From positions 36,188,501-36,252,500 of the forward strand of contig CM032117.1 in the NCBI GenBank assembly GCA_018894105.1: a stretch of DNA of 64,000 bases, read 5' to 3'. Source of the stretch: Jacaranda mimosifolia. Lineage: Eukaryota; Streptophyta; Magnoliopsida; Lamiales; Bignoniaceae. The notes under the pieces were generated by a model. That model did not search any database. It was not told where the DNA came from and saw nothing but the letters and a program-made list of their open reading frames with translations. Made by a program: the position numbers and the translations under genes. This document shows, one piece after another, positions 34,490-45,867 of the stretch (position 1 is its first letter; each line of letters starts with the position of its first letter).

Positions 34490-36763
34490 CGTTGGAATAG
34501 TGCCCCGCAAGCCAATTAGATTGGCGTTGTAAACTATTTCACTTGTGATACAATCTTGATTGAATGATATTTTCTAAATGGCTATCTTCATCTTACACAC
34601 ATATTTACTTCACTGACATTTGGTCGAAGCCCTTAGATCACACAAGACTATGGGACTTGGTCATGCACTAGGTGGTGATCTTGAAACAAGTCTTACATGA
34701 TCGTGATCATAAATGCTTCCAAGTTATAGGATCTTATGAGACCAAAGGCATCTAAGATTTGGATATGCTTGCACTAATGATGCATTAATCCAAGGAGTTG
34801 GATATTACTCTATTTCATGAATAATGCCATATAAGATATGGGTGCATATTGGTGGGTGCTTGTTAGAGAACAAAGTACTGAAGACTTGCCCGGTGAATCC
34901 ACTAGATAGCCATAGTGGCAAGTCAGCAGTGGCAAGTTCTCCAGCTTATGCTAGTATATATAATTAGTGCTTTGACCTGAGGATTCATTGTAACCTTGTG
35001 TTTAGGTCCTCATGATTTGACTCTTCCCTGGCCACATAGCGGGTCGTTCGGGTGGAGATTGGGCATGAGCTACTTAGACATGGAGGTTTATGAGATCTAA
35101 GATGGGATCCGAATCTTTATTATTGTGAAGGGAGACTACATCTCCTATGTATTCTATAACAATCGATTCCATGAAATTCTTGCGCAAAGTAGTATGACAA
35201 TTTGGAAAAGGAGTTTTCCAAGGATAAGGTCATAAAAGGAATCGAACATTGAGAATAGAGACATAGTATCGAGGCCATTAAGGAGTCGACAAATATCTTG
35301 CCCTGGGCCTCTTTCATGGAGATAGGAGACGAAAGGACCATATTTTCATAGCACATATAGAGCTAGAATGGTTCTCCAAAAGCATTCATTCGCCAACTAG
35401 TTGGGCTATATAGGCTTGAGGCTGGACGTCAACCATCGAGATTGGGTATTCTTCAATTAATGGAGATTAATTAAATTAAGTTGATTAGTTTAAAAGAGTT
35501 TAAATTAAAGTGAATATTTGATATTCCAAAGTCACAAAGAATTGTGAGCCCATGTCCAATAAATGGTAGAATCTAACGGGTCACACACAAAAGCCAATCA
35601 CATATCCTAGGCGATGAAGGAGAATTTTCTAAGAGTTAGAAATATTCTCACATGACCGAATTTGGATGTGACTGATTGACACAACCGTTGTGGTCATTTT
35701 TGGCTTGATCGATTTAGTTGTTAAATTGATCTATTCATTTAAGGAGTTAAATTAAGGCCAATAATTTAGGAATTAGTTATTTGGTGCCACATAACTATCA
35801 ATTGGTCAAGTTAACTTAAGGGGTTAAGTTAACAATTGCTAGCTAAAGAAGTTTAGCTAATTGACTTAAAGAGTTAAGTCAAGATGATTAATTAAATTAA
35901 AGGAGTTTAATTTAATTAAAATGGAGAATTAATTTTGGAGGAAAAACTCAAATGAAAGGTTCATTTGGTGTGGCATTAGAATTTATTTGGATGATATTTC
36001 ATAAGTTGAAATGAAGATTCCAAATGAAATTAACATGCACACATAATTCACATTCATGCCAACTTGCAAGGCAAGTGGGTGGTCCCTAAAGTTGTGGAAG
36101 GTATGACGCCACCTTGGCATCACACCATCATCCCTCTATATATAGATATAGAGAGGGGCGGCCAAATAATAGCAAGACATCACATTCCATGTGAATTAGA
36201 TTCTCTCAAATTTTCCTTCCAATTTTCAAATGTTGCATCATGTGTTGAAGCTTCACTTCTCTTCTTCTCCAAAATCCAATTCAAGCCTTCATCCTTGCAT
36301 GTTCTTCTCTTTATTCTCCAGCTGATATTGAGGAGAGTTGGTGTTGCATTAGTGTGTGGATCTTAACGTTAGAGGCAAGATAATTGTATTTTTGTGCCTT
36401 TTGGAGATCCAGTTTCTGGCAGTAACTTTCAAGCCACTTTTGGAGGTCTTGTGGAGATCTGATTGAGCTGAATTTTGGACTGAAGATACATCAAAGAGTT
36501 AGTGATATTTGGTGCAAGTCTCACTCAAATCAGAGTTCATTTGCCTGGTCAAAGGTTGATTAGAATCTGCTATGCTGCTGGAAGACAATTTGTGAGTGTC
36601 AAAGGCTTTCTTCTTCCTTCCTTTTTTTTCTGAGCAAAACAGGGTAATTCTCCATCTAAATCTGAATCAATGGCATGTTTAGATCCTTGATGACATGTGT
36701 AGCCTAGTTAATTTCTGTTTTTAAAGTTTTGATTATTGGATCCTAATACTACATGTGACTTCA
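34490..36763 (+). repeat. 3' LTR of Copia-1
   Basis: 2,274 bp, colinear with 1-1912 over the part in the window. Starts CG rather than TG (one transition) and ends CA at 36763. Contains the hairpin array (about 35705-36020, with a 12-bp stem pair around a ggag loop near 35890-35918) and a TATA palindrome near 36134-36156. It is followed not by a PBS but by sequence homologous to an internal leader position. Confidence 0.9.
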
Positions 36764-37051
36764 GTTAAATGTTGATTTAGCATTGGATGATGTTATATGT
36801 TGATATTTCATGTTAATTGTAGCTTTAATGTGTTTTGGCTACTTTTGGATCCAATTAGATTGGAGATAATTGGAGATTTTTGAAGAATATTGATTCTTAC
36901 TTAGACTTAATTTTTGAAGCATGTTAAAGTACTTTAATTTTCTATTTTTAAAGTTTTTATAATCTGAAAATTTGTCAAAAAGTGTGTGAAATTGAGTCAC
37001 GGAGGTGTACATGGTGTTTGGAATGCAAAATAGCACAAAATTAGAACAAAA
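36764..37051 (+). other. Leader of element D, first part
   Basis: Homologous to Copia-1 leader from about position 2137 (gttgatttggcattag...). Starts directly after Copia-1's LTR end, without a PBS. Interrupted at 37052 by a solo LTR; TSD caaaa at 37047-37051. Confidence 0.7.
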
Positions 37052-39298
37052 TGAAAGTGCTATGGCCGAGATAAGCCAAACAAATTCAAAATTAAATAGA
37101 AAATCTCGAACCAAAGCAACATCCCCAGGCATATATCATACAACATAAATGGATTAATCAGAGGATACCAACCTGAATCGCTCAAAATCCAAGGAGATAA
37201 TGGATGATCCTTCCTATCACAGATTTCCGGCAGTTTCTGGCACAGCGGAGAAAAAGGAGAATATCTTCCAATTCGGACCTCCAAATGAAATGAGGAAAAA
37301 TTATCCAGAAAGCTAACTCAAATTCTGATATTATGTGAAAAAATTGGCTCAAATCTCCATTTGATCGCTCCAGGAGAAAATCGTGAAGTGGACTGTTCTG
37401 CAGAAACCTTTTCTGGAATTGAGTGGCCTCACTTGTGGTCACCTCCAATGCAAGTCCACACACCTTAAAGCAATCCTAGAACGTCCAGATCTTTAGCTGG
37501 AGCAGATCTGGATTTTTTTGGTGAAGAAGGAGGTTTTTGAGTGAGAGAGAGAATGGATGGAAGTTAGATCTCTACTAACTTTTGAGAGAATTTTGGAGGA
37601 AGAATTTAGCTTGCAAAATTCAGAATTTTGGCTAATGAATCTAGACTGATTTTCGGCCACTCCACCTCCCCTTATATAGAGGTGTGAGAGGTGTGATGCC
37701 AAGGTGGCATCACACCTCCCATGCTAAGGGGGGGGGACCAAAAATTCCAAGGGCATAATTGTAAGTTGGTAATTCCACTATCATGTGGTCTTGCCAACTT
37801 GCTTAATTGGAATCCAATTCCAATTAATTCAAATCATATTTGAATTCTTCCCTCCAATAATATATTCTCCTATTTATTAAATTAATCCAATTAATTTAAT
37901 TAATTCAACTTGATTTAACAATTAAATCAAGCAAACTTAACTCTTTAAGTTTTCTTTAGTTAACTTAACTCTTTAAGTCAACTTCAATTATTCAACTATC
38001 AATGTGGCTCAAATAATAAACTCCTTAATTATTTGCCTAATTTAACTCCTTAAATTAGTTGATCAATTTAACACTTAAATCAATCAAGCCATAATTGATC
38101 TTGAAATCTCTCTCTCAAAATCGGTCCCTTTAGAGGGACGTATTTTCTAACACTTAGAAATTCTTCTTTCACCACTTAGAAAAGTTCAAGGCTTTTGTGT
38201 GTGACCCATTGGGTTCAACCATTCATCGGACATAGGCTCACAACTCCTTGTGACTTTTGAATATCAAATATTCATTCTAGTTTAAAACTCATTTTAAACT
38301 AGTCGACTCGATTCAATCGATCTCTGTCAACTGACGAGTACCAAATCTCCATGGTCGATGTCCAACCTCAAGCCCATGGAGCCCAACTAATTGGTCAAAA
38401 TGAATGTCTCTATATGAACCTTTAAAACTCTACGCGTTCCACGCAAATACGGTCCTTCCGTCTCCTATCTCCATGAAAGAGGCCTAGGGCAAGATATTTG
38501 TCGGCTCCCTAATAGCCTCGATTCCATGCTTCTATTCTAAATGTTCAATTCTGATATATGACCTTATCTTTTGGAAAACTCTTTTCCCAAACTATCATAC
38601 CACCTTGCGCAAGGATTTCTGGAATATGATCATTATAGAATGCATAGGAGATGTACTCGCCCTCCACAAAAGCGAGGAGTCGGATTCCATCTTGAATCTC
38701 ATAAACCTCCATGCCAAGTAGCTCATACCCAATCATACCCCGAACGGCCCGCTGGGTGACCAGGGATAAGTCAAAGCATGAGGACCGGACACAAGGTTAC
38801 AATGGATCCTCAGGTCAAATGACTAATTTATATGCACTAGCGTAAGCATGAGAGCCTGCCATTACCGACTTGCCACTACGGCTACCTAGTGGAGTCTCCG
38901 GTGGGTCTTCAGTGCCTTGTTCTCTAACAAACACCCACTAACATGCACCCGTATCATATACAGTTGCTCATAGAACAGAGCAATATCCAACTCTTTGGAT
39001 TTATGCATCGTTAGTGCAAGTCTGTCCGGATCTTAGATGTCCCGTCTCGTAAGATCCTATGACTTGGAATATTTAAGATCACGACTGTGTAAGGCTTATT
39101 CCATGATCACCACCCAGTGAATTTACCAAGTCCCGTAGTCATGTATGATCTAAGGACTTCATCCAAATGTCAGTGAAGTAATATAATGCATAAGATAAAT
39201 GTGGCCATATGTAAGATATCATTCAATCAATATTGTCTCTTTAGCTAAATAGTTTTACAAAGCCAAAATCATTGGCTTGCCGGGCACTATTTCTAACA
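37052..39298 (-). repeat. Solo LTR with perfect TSD in element D leader
   Basis: 2,247-bp LTR on the minus strand, starting tgaaag and ending taaca, flanked by perfect CAAAA repeats (37047-37051 and 39299-39303). No internal region adjoins it, so it is a solo LTR produced by LTR-LTR recombination. Its U3 matches the other copia LTRs, but its U5 and TATA segment (ccccttatatagaggtg, near 37670) differ, so it is another subfamily. Includes hairpin AGGTGTGATGCC/GGCATCACACCT near 37688-37716. Confidence 0.9.
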
Positions 39299-39303
39299 CA
39301 AAA

Positions 39304-40709
39304 TGCACACTAGCATACAAACTGGCAGGGCTAACGACCTTGTGGCTGCGACTGCCGTGCAACAGGCTCGTTGTGCGGGCACTTACCATGTGGCTGGCAC
39401 ACACAAACGGCAGCAGCCCATCGGTAAGTGGCTAGGGATGTTTTTTTACTTTTTTGGTGTAATTTTGGTCTTCCTTCCAAGCTCATTTCATACTATTTTG
39501 ATGCAAAATAGTTGTGTAAGTATTCAAAACAATGTTGGACATTTTTGCTAGATTTTCAAGTCAAGTTTAAGTTAATCTTCAATTAGGTACAAAAATGAGA
39601 TGCATATTAAGTTATGGTTATTTTTTCCTATTAATTAATTGTTTATGAGATAAGCATTTAATTGAATGGATTGAATGTCAATTCTTATTATTGTTCATTT
39701 AATTGTTGAATGAATGATGATGGATGAATGGGGACAAACATGAGCCTTTAAATTGATTTTATTTGTTTTAAAGTTGTTTGAAAAGGGTTGTATTAAATAG
39801 GAGCTTGCATACCTCTTGATTTTCTACCTTTTAAATGTTATGAGAATAAAACTCTAGGGTTGAGGATTTCTTTTCTCTTGTAAAAGTTGCAAGGAGCAAA
39901 GGAGGCCAAGAGGATCAAGGAAGCTTGAAGACCCATGAATGTATAGGATAAGTTTATGTAATAGGTAGGATTTAATCAACTAAGTAGTGTACCTATGACT
40001 CTAAGTACACTACTTGGTTAAGGCTCATGGTCATCCCATCCTAGGAGCATGCTAAGTGCATTTACTTATTTATGCTTTTTTTTATCCTATTGATGTATGA
40101 GATGCATGATTAGGATATAGAAAACCTAACTAAGAGAAGATAATATTGATGAGATCTTTCAATATATTAAGTTTTACAATATATTAAGTCAAATTGGATA
40201 CAAATTAAAAGAAGTTCTAATTAATCCAAGCCTTCTACCAATAGGAGAAAAGCTATGCTCACTTCTTGGTATTCGATGCTCTTTAATTTAAAACATACTA
40301 TGGCATTATCTCACGAGTCGTGGAATGATATAGTAAAGTTTATAATTAAAGATTGATTGGTAGGTACGACTTAACACCTAGTAGTGTAGATGTTGCACAA
40401 GTCATGGGTCTACATGAAAAGTGAGACAAAACATATCAAGGGTTGCATAGAGATACAATTAGCAAAAGTTGTTTACCTTAGGATTGTTTGTGGATGTCTC
40501 ACAAGTCGTGGGGTCCACAAATGATGCCTTTTAGACCTTGATTCTCACTAGGTAATATGATTTCCCGAATTCCTTTAGGGGGTGAAGAATTTGATAAAAT
40601 AGTGGCAGAAAAACTTGCTTGAAAGTCCATAAGCATGTTTTATAATATCAAATTCAATCACATGCTTATATTTTCTTTTTCGCCTTTGTAGATTTGCAAA
40701 ATCTCAAAC
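39304..40709 (+). other. Leader of element D, second part
   Basis: Resumes after the solo LTR. Contains the GC-rich island (about 39325-39430) and at least three spaced leader repeats (near 40310, 40388 and 40492). No credible ORF. Confidence 0.7.
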
Positions 40710-41500
40710 ATGGCTAAGAATCCAATAAGCATCATATTGGAATCTAATAAACTAACTAGGCCAAACTACCACAACTGACTTCATAACTTCAAAATGGTTC
40801 TTGACTACAAAAAACAAATATAAGTCCTAACTCAAAGTCCACTGGATACCATAGGCGAGGATGTCAATCAGGAGGCACATGAAATATTCATTGAATGGGT
40901 AGACGATGACCTCCATGTCCAATGAGCTTCAAAAGTCTCATGAGCATATGAAAAGTGCTTTTGAGATACATTTACACCTACAAGAATTGTATGGTGTACA
41001 AACGAGACATGAGAGGTACATGTCGTCCAAGGAGCTCTTCTAGGCTAGGATGACGTAGGGGTCTAGCGTCCATGATCATGGCCTCAAAATGATTGGGCTT
41101 ATTGAGAAGCTCGAAAATTTGGAAATTGTTATGGACAATGACCACTATGTGGATTTGCTCCTTCAAGCCTTGCCTAGCTTATTTGACCAATTCGTGATGA
41201 GCTTCAATATGTTTAAATAAGAAGTCATGATCAATGAATTGGTCAATATGTTGGTAACGATAGAGATGACTATGAAAAAGGACAAACCCTTAATGTTTAC
41301 TTCGTCTTCCGAGTCTAGAAGCCCAAGGGCAAAGCAGAAAGAAGGTAAGAAGAAGAAATAATTTTCTTCGAAGGGAATGGGGGCCTTAAAACCATTTGGA
41401 GGGGCCAAGAAGAAAAAAGAGGATAAGAAGGATGACACTTGTTTCTACTGTGACGAGACGGGCCATTGGAAGTGAAATTGCAAGGAATATCTTACAACCC
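40710..41500 (+). pseudogene. gag: gag of element D, disrupted
   Basis: Start ATG at 40710, then the copia gag pattern in broken frames (LTRPN, then ELYGVQTRHERY-like, then YDQFVMSFNM-like segments). A lysine-rich tail is near 41340-41420. The CCHC knuckle near 41437-41478 keeps its Cys and His residues but has a stop before the last Cys. Nonfunctional. Confidence 0.8.
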
Positions 41501-42683
41501 TTGGGAAGGGTATATACTTTATTGAAGTCCACTTAACTACCAATTCTTCCTCGTGAGATTTGATACCGTATGTGGTTCTCACCTTTGTAATTCGTTACAG
41601 GGGATGGAAAGAAGAAAGAGTCTGAGTGATAAGAATTTGATCCTATGCCTTGGCAATGGAGTAAATATTGTGGCCAAAGTTGAAGGCATTGTGAAGTTAG
41701 ACTTATGGAACTTCTTCATTATATTAGATCCTTGTTATTACGTACCAACTCTTGTGAAAAATCTTATTTCAATTTTGTTTTGGATAGTGAAGGATTTGAT
41801 TTTTAATCCCAAAGGGAAAATTGAAAGCAATAAACAATGGTTCTTTAGTTGCAATAGGCACACTTAGTAATAGATTATACATTTTGGATTCTCAATCATC
41901 ACTTATGCACCTTCAACAAAGTCAAAGAAAATTAGATAACCAAGAAGTGCCACTTTGTGGCATGCAAGACTTGGACATATTTCCAAGATTAGAATGAACA
42001 AGATAGAAGCCCTCAAAGCACTAAATGTTAGTAGCATAGAAAAGCTTCCTACTTGTGAGTCGTGTTTAAAAGAAAAAATGACCAAAACTCATTTTGTAGG
42101 ACAAATGGAGCGTTTTGCAAGTCCTTTGGATTTGATCCATATGGATGTTTGTGGGCCACTAAGAGTTAGTGCAAGATAGGGCTATTCTTACTTCATTACT
42201 TTCACTAATGATTATACTCAGTTCAGACATGTGTATCTTATGAAGTACAAGTTCGAAACTTTTGAAAAGTTCCAAGAGTATAGGAGTGAAGTAGAAAAGA
42301 AACAAAGACTTAATATTAAAGCTCTTTGATCGGATCGAGGAGGGGAATACTTAACCAATTTCTTGGATTATCTAAAAAAGAATGGGATTATCTCATAATA
42401 GATTCTGCCCGGAGGAAAAATCGTACCTTATTGGACATGGTACATTCCATGATGAGCTTCATTGATGTGCCTATCTCGTTTTGGGTATTCGCCTTGATAA
42501 TGGTGGTAAAGATACTAAATGTAGTACCTTCAAAGTCAGTTCCAAAGACGCCACATAAGATTCAGTATGGCAAAGCACTATCTTACTCTTATTTAAGAGT
42601 TTGGGGGTTTCCTGTATACGTCCAGACACTAGTAGGAGACAAATTGGAAGCGAGATCCACTTTGTGCAAGTTTGTTGGATCAT
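41501..42683 (+). pseudogene. Protease and integrase of element D, truncated
   Basis: Segments 41553-41867 and 41955-42179 cover the protease tail (GNGVNIVAKVEG, YYVPTLVKNLIS) and the integrase zinc finger (ARLGHISKIRMNK, CESCLKEK) with the first catalytic Asp (LIHMDVCGPL). The second Asp region is near 42330. The segment that should carry the catalytic Glu (near 42400) has a small deletion. Coding ends at about 42683, where LTR sequence starts, so RT is absent. Confidence 0.8.
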
Positions 42684-42835
42684 ATTATTAGAATAGTGCC
42701 TCGCAACCAATTAGAATTAGCATGTAATACTACTCTAGTTAAGAGATAATCTTAATTGAATGATATTCTCTTACAAAATAGCCGTCATCATCATATGTTT
42801 TTTATACTTCACTTGAATTTGGTTGAAGCCCTTAA
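42684..42835 (+). repeat. LTR fragment, start portion
   Basis: Begins gaatagtgcctcgcaacc, matching the start of copia LTRs here, and continues to cttaa at 42831-42835. The same LTR resumes at 44709. Its first few bases are altered, possibly by a small insertion at the junction with integrase. Confidence 0.75.
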
Positions 42836-44708
42836 TGTTGGAATTGTACCCCGCAAGCGAATTAGATTGGGTTTGTGAACTATTTCCTTGTAAGATAATC
42901 TGATTGAACGGTATTCATTATATGGCCATCTTCATCATATGCGCATTGTTTACTTCACTCGAATTTGGATGAAACCCTTAGATCACACAAGACTATGGGA
43001 CTTGATAGCGCATTGGATGGTGATCATGCAATAAGTCTTACACGATCGTAATCTTAAATCTTTCAAGCCGTAGGATCTTACAAGATAGGGCATCTAAGAT
43101 CCGGATAGACTTTCACTAACAATGTATAAATCCAAGGGTTGGATGTTGCTCCGTTCTATGAGCAATTCCAAATGAGATATGGATGCATGTTGGTGGGTGC
43201 TTATTAGAGAACAAGGTACTGAAGGCCTGCTCGAAGAATCCACTAGATAGTCGAAGTGGAAGTCGGTAGTGGCAAGTTGTCCAGCTTACACTAGTGCATA
43301 TTATTAGTCTTTTGACCTAAGGATCCATGGTAACTTTGTGTTTGAGTTGAAATTGGGCATGAGCTACTAGGCATGCAGGTTTGTGAGATCCAAGATGAAA
43401 TCCAACTCCTTGCTTTTGTGAAGGGCGAGTGCATCTCCTATGCATTCTATAATGATCGATTCCATAAAATCCTTGCGCAAGGTAATGTGACAATTTGGAA
43501 AGGTGTTTCCAACGATAAAGTTACTAATGAAATCAAACATTGAGAATAGAAGCATAGCATCGAGGTAATTAGGGAGCCACTAATATCTGCCCTAGGCCTC
43601 TTTCGAGAGATAGGAAACGGAAGGACTATATTTGTATGGTACGCGTAACGCTAGAATGGTTCTCCACGAGCATTCATTTCAGCTAATTAATTAGGCTCCA
43701 TGGGCTTCAAGTTGGACATCGACCATAGAGATTGGGTACTCTTCAGTTAATGAGATTAATTGAATTGAGTCGCTTAGTTTAAAGGAATTTAAACTAATGT
43801 GAATATTTGATATTCCATAAGTCAAAAAGAGTTGTGAGCCCATGTTTAATGAATGGTAGAACCTAATGGGTTACACACAAAAGCCAATAGCTTGACCTAT
43901 AAAAGGAAGGAGAATTTTCTAAGAGTTAGAAAATTCATGACCGAATTATGGAGGAGGTGAAAATGGGAGTCATTTTTGGCTTGATCAATTTAATTTAAGA
44001 TTTAAATTAAGATCAATCAATTAAGAGTTAATTAATTTATGCCACATGACTATCAAGTGGTCAAATTAATTTTGGAGTTAAATTAATTTTGACTAGCTTA
44101 ATCAGTTAAGCAATTTCACTTAAGAGTTAAGTCAAACGATTATTAATTAAATTAAAGTGTTTAATTTAATTTAATTGGAGAGTTCATTTAGGATAATATT
44201 ATTAAATGAAGGGTTCATTTAATATGGAATTGGAATTTAATTGAAAGACATTTCATAAGATGAATTGTAAGATTCAATTAATATTCTTATTCACTAATCA
44301 CTAAATGTTAGTAACCACCTTGGCATGGACACTTGGCACCCTTTCCTTCAGCATGGTGTGTGACCACACACCATCCCACTCGTATGGATTGCTAGGTGTC
44401 TTTTATTCTCCCAACAAATTTGAGTAGTGGGCATCTAATTTGTTAGCATCCCTATTATTCTCTCCAACCTCCCACACATTCCACCTCCATTTTTCCAAGC
44501 CTTCTCTTCTTCTCTCTCTGCAAATATCTCCGGCCATATTGTAGAGACAAGGTCCTAGCTATGGTGTGTGGACTATGTCATTAGAGGCCAACTGTTTGGT
44601 TGCTATTGCTCTTGTTTGAGGCAATTTCTGGCAGCTGGTTGTAGGCAATTCTGGGAGGCTTTTTGATCTTCTGTTTTGGCTTATTTTGGAGTGTTATATA
44701 AACCTACA
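42836..44708 (+). repeat. Solo LTR with perfect TSD nested inside another LTR
   Basis: 1,873 bp starting tgttgg and ending ctaca, flanked by perfect CTTAA duplications (42831-42835 and 44709-44713). The host LTR continues across (gaagcccttaa | atcatacaag). It has the usual U3 and hairpin array (about 43976-44180) but a shorter and different U5. In place of the usual second hairpin it has one with 10-bp arms at 44353-44374. Confidence 0.88.
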
Positions 44709-44713
44709 CTTAA

Positions 44714-45867
44714 ATCATACAAGACCATGGGACTTGGTCACACACATGATGGTGATCATGAAACAAGTCTCTCAGATCATGATTTTAAATATTCCAAGTC
44801 ATATAATCTTAAGAGAAGAGGCATCTAAGATTGAAATGCTAGGTGTTTTGGAGAGAAATGGTTGGCTAATTTTAATTGGTCATTTTGTCTTGATTAATTT
44901 AAGAGTTAAATTAATCAAAATAATTTGAGTTAAATTAGGTCAGTTAAATTAAGGTGTTAATTTTATTGGTGTCATATGACAATTAATTGGTCAATTTAAG
45001 GAGTTAAGTTAACTCTATTTAACATAAAGAGTTGAGTTAATTAACTTAAGAAATTAATTTAAATTAATTAAATTAAGGAGTTAATTTAATTAAACTAGGG
45101 AATTTAAGTTTTGGATGGAAATAAAATGGAGGAGTCTATTTGAATTATACAAGTTGGCATTTCATTTCATGAGATGAAATGTAAATGCACATGAAATGCA
45201 AATGCCTGAACAAGTTGGCCAACATGTATGGAGGGTGTGATGGAAACATCCAAAAGCTTCCATCCTCTCCTATAAATAAGCATGTGGCCAGCCACTTGTG
45301 CTTAGTTGGCATTCCTCACATTTTTCCTCTGAAGGTGTGGTATAGTTCATGTGTTGAATAACCACACCAAAACTTCTCTCCTCTAAAACCACCACTCCTA
45401 ACCTCACCATCATCCTCTCTTCTCTAGCAAAGTAAGGTTGATTGAGAGCTTATCCTAGGTGTTTGGACTTAACATTAGAGGTTCAACACTTGGGGAACTT
45501 AGAAGTTCATTAGTGAACCGTTTTGTGGCTGATTTCAGTGGATCATTTGGATAATCTAGAGGCTGCATTTTTTAGTGATTTTCAGTCTCAACCTTGCTAT
45601 TCCAAAGATAAAATAGTGTCAATTTTTCCAAATTTTGGAGCTTTGGAAGAAGAACAATTAGATCAAACTATTGGTGCTTGTAGATTATCTATTTTAAGAG
45701 TCCTTGGAGTGATCTAGTTGATTCCTTTGAATCCTTTCATCAAAGGTAATTTTTTGCCCTTAATCCTTATTTAGTGCATGATTTTGATCCTTGGGAAGGA
45801 GATGATTGGTTTTATTTTTGCCTATTGTGATTTTAATATTTGGATCCCAATCAATCTCCATATTTCA
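44714..45867 (+). repeat. LTR fragment, continuing portion
   Basis: Continues the LTR broken at 42835. Has a hairpin with 13-bp perfect arms (44890-44902/44906-44918), a TGTCATATGACA palindrome (44970-44981) and an ordinary TATA box (tataaata, 45271-45278). Transcribed-region-like sequence with CT-rich stretches follows. Ends in a ggatccc...tttca motif like other LTR ends here. Some U3 sequence is missing between about 44840 and 44850. Likely D's 3' LTR, or an unrelated LTR of a sister family. Confidence 0.7.
45271..45278 (+). promoter_or_regulatory. TATA box of the LTR at 44714-45867
   Basis: tataaata follows a CT-rich segment, with CT-rich leader sequence about 90-150 bp downstream. Unlike the other LTRs it is not palindromic. 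Confidence 0.55.

Larger units (their letters stand above)
1..36763 (+). mobile_element. Copia-1: Ty1/copia retrotransposon, split by two insertions
   Basis: Host element of the first half of the window. Its pieces in order are: 5' LTR (1-1912, truncated by the window edge), PBS, leader, gag (to 4747), protease/integrase (21214-22360), RT/RNase H (32569-34477), PPT, and 3' LTR (34490-36763). The order gag-PR-IN-RT-RH defines Ty1/copia. Elements B (4748-21213) and C (22361-32568) interrupt it, and the coding sequence resumes on the far side of each. Removing the two insertions leaves roughly 10 kb in the window. The pol sequence resembles Angela/Tork-type plant copia polyproteins, but that lineage call is only from motif memory. 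All reading frames are broken, so it is non-autonomous. Confidence 0.85.
36764..45867 (+). mobile_element. Element D: truncated copia retrotransposon with two solo-LTR inserts
   Basis: Plus-strand relative of Copia-1: partial leader (36764-37051, 39304-40709), gag (40710-41500), protease/integrase (41501-42683), then an abrupt join to LTR sequence (42684-42835 and 44714-45867). The RT/RNase H and PPT are missing, and the 5' LTR, PBS and first ~220 bp of leader are not adjacent. Either Copia-1 inserted into D's leader, or D is a tandem copy sharing Copia-1's 3' LTR. All frames are broken. Confidence 0.7.
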
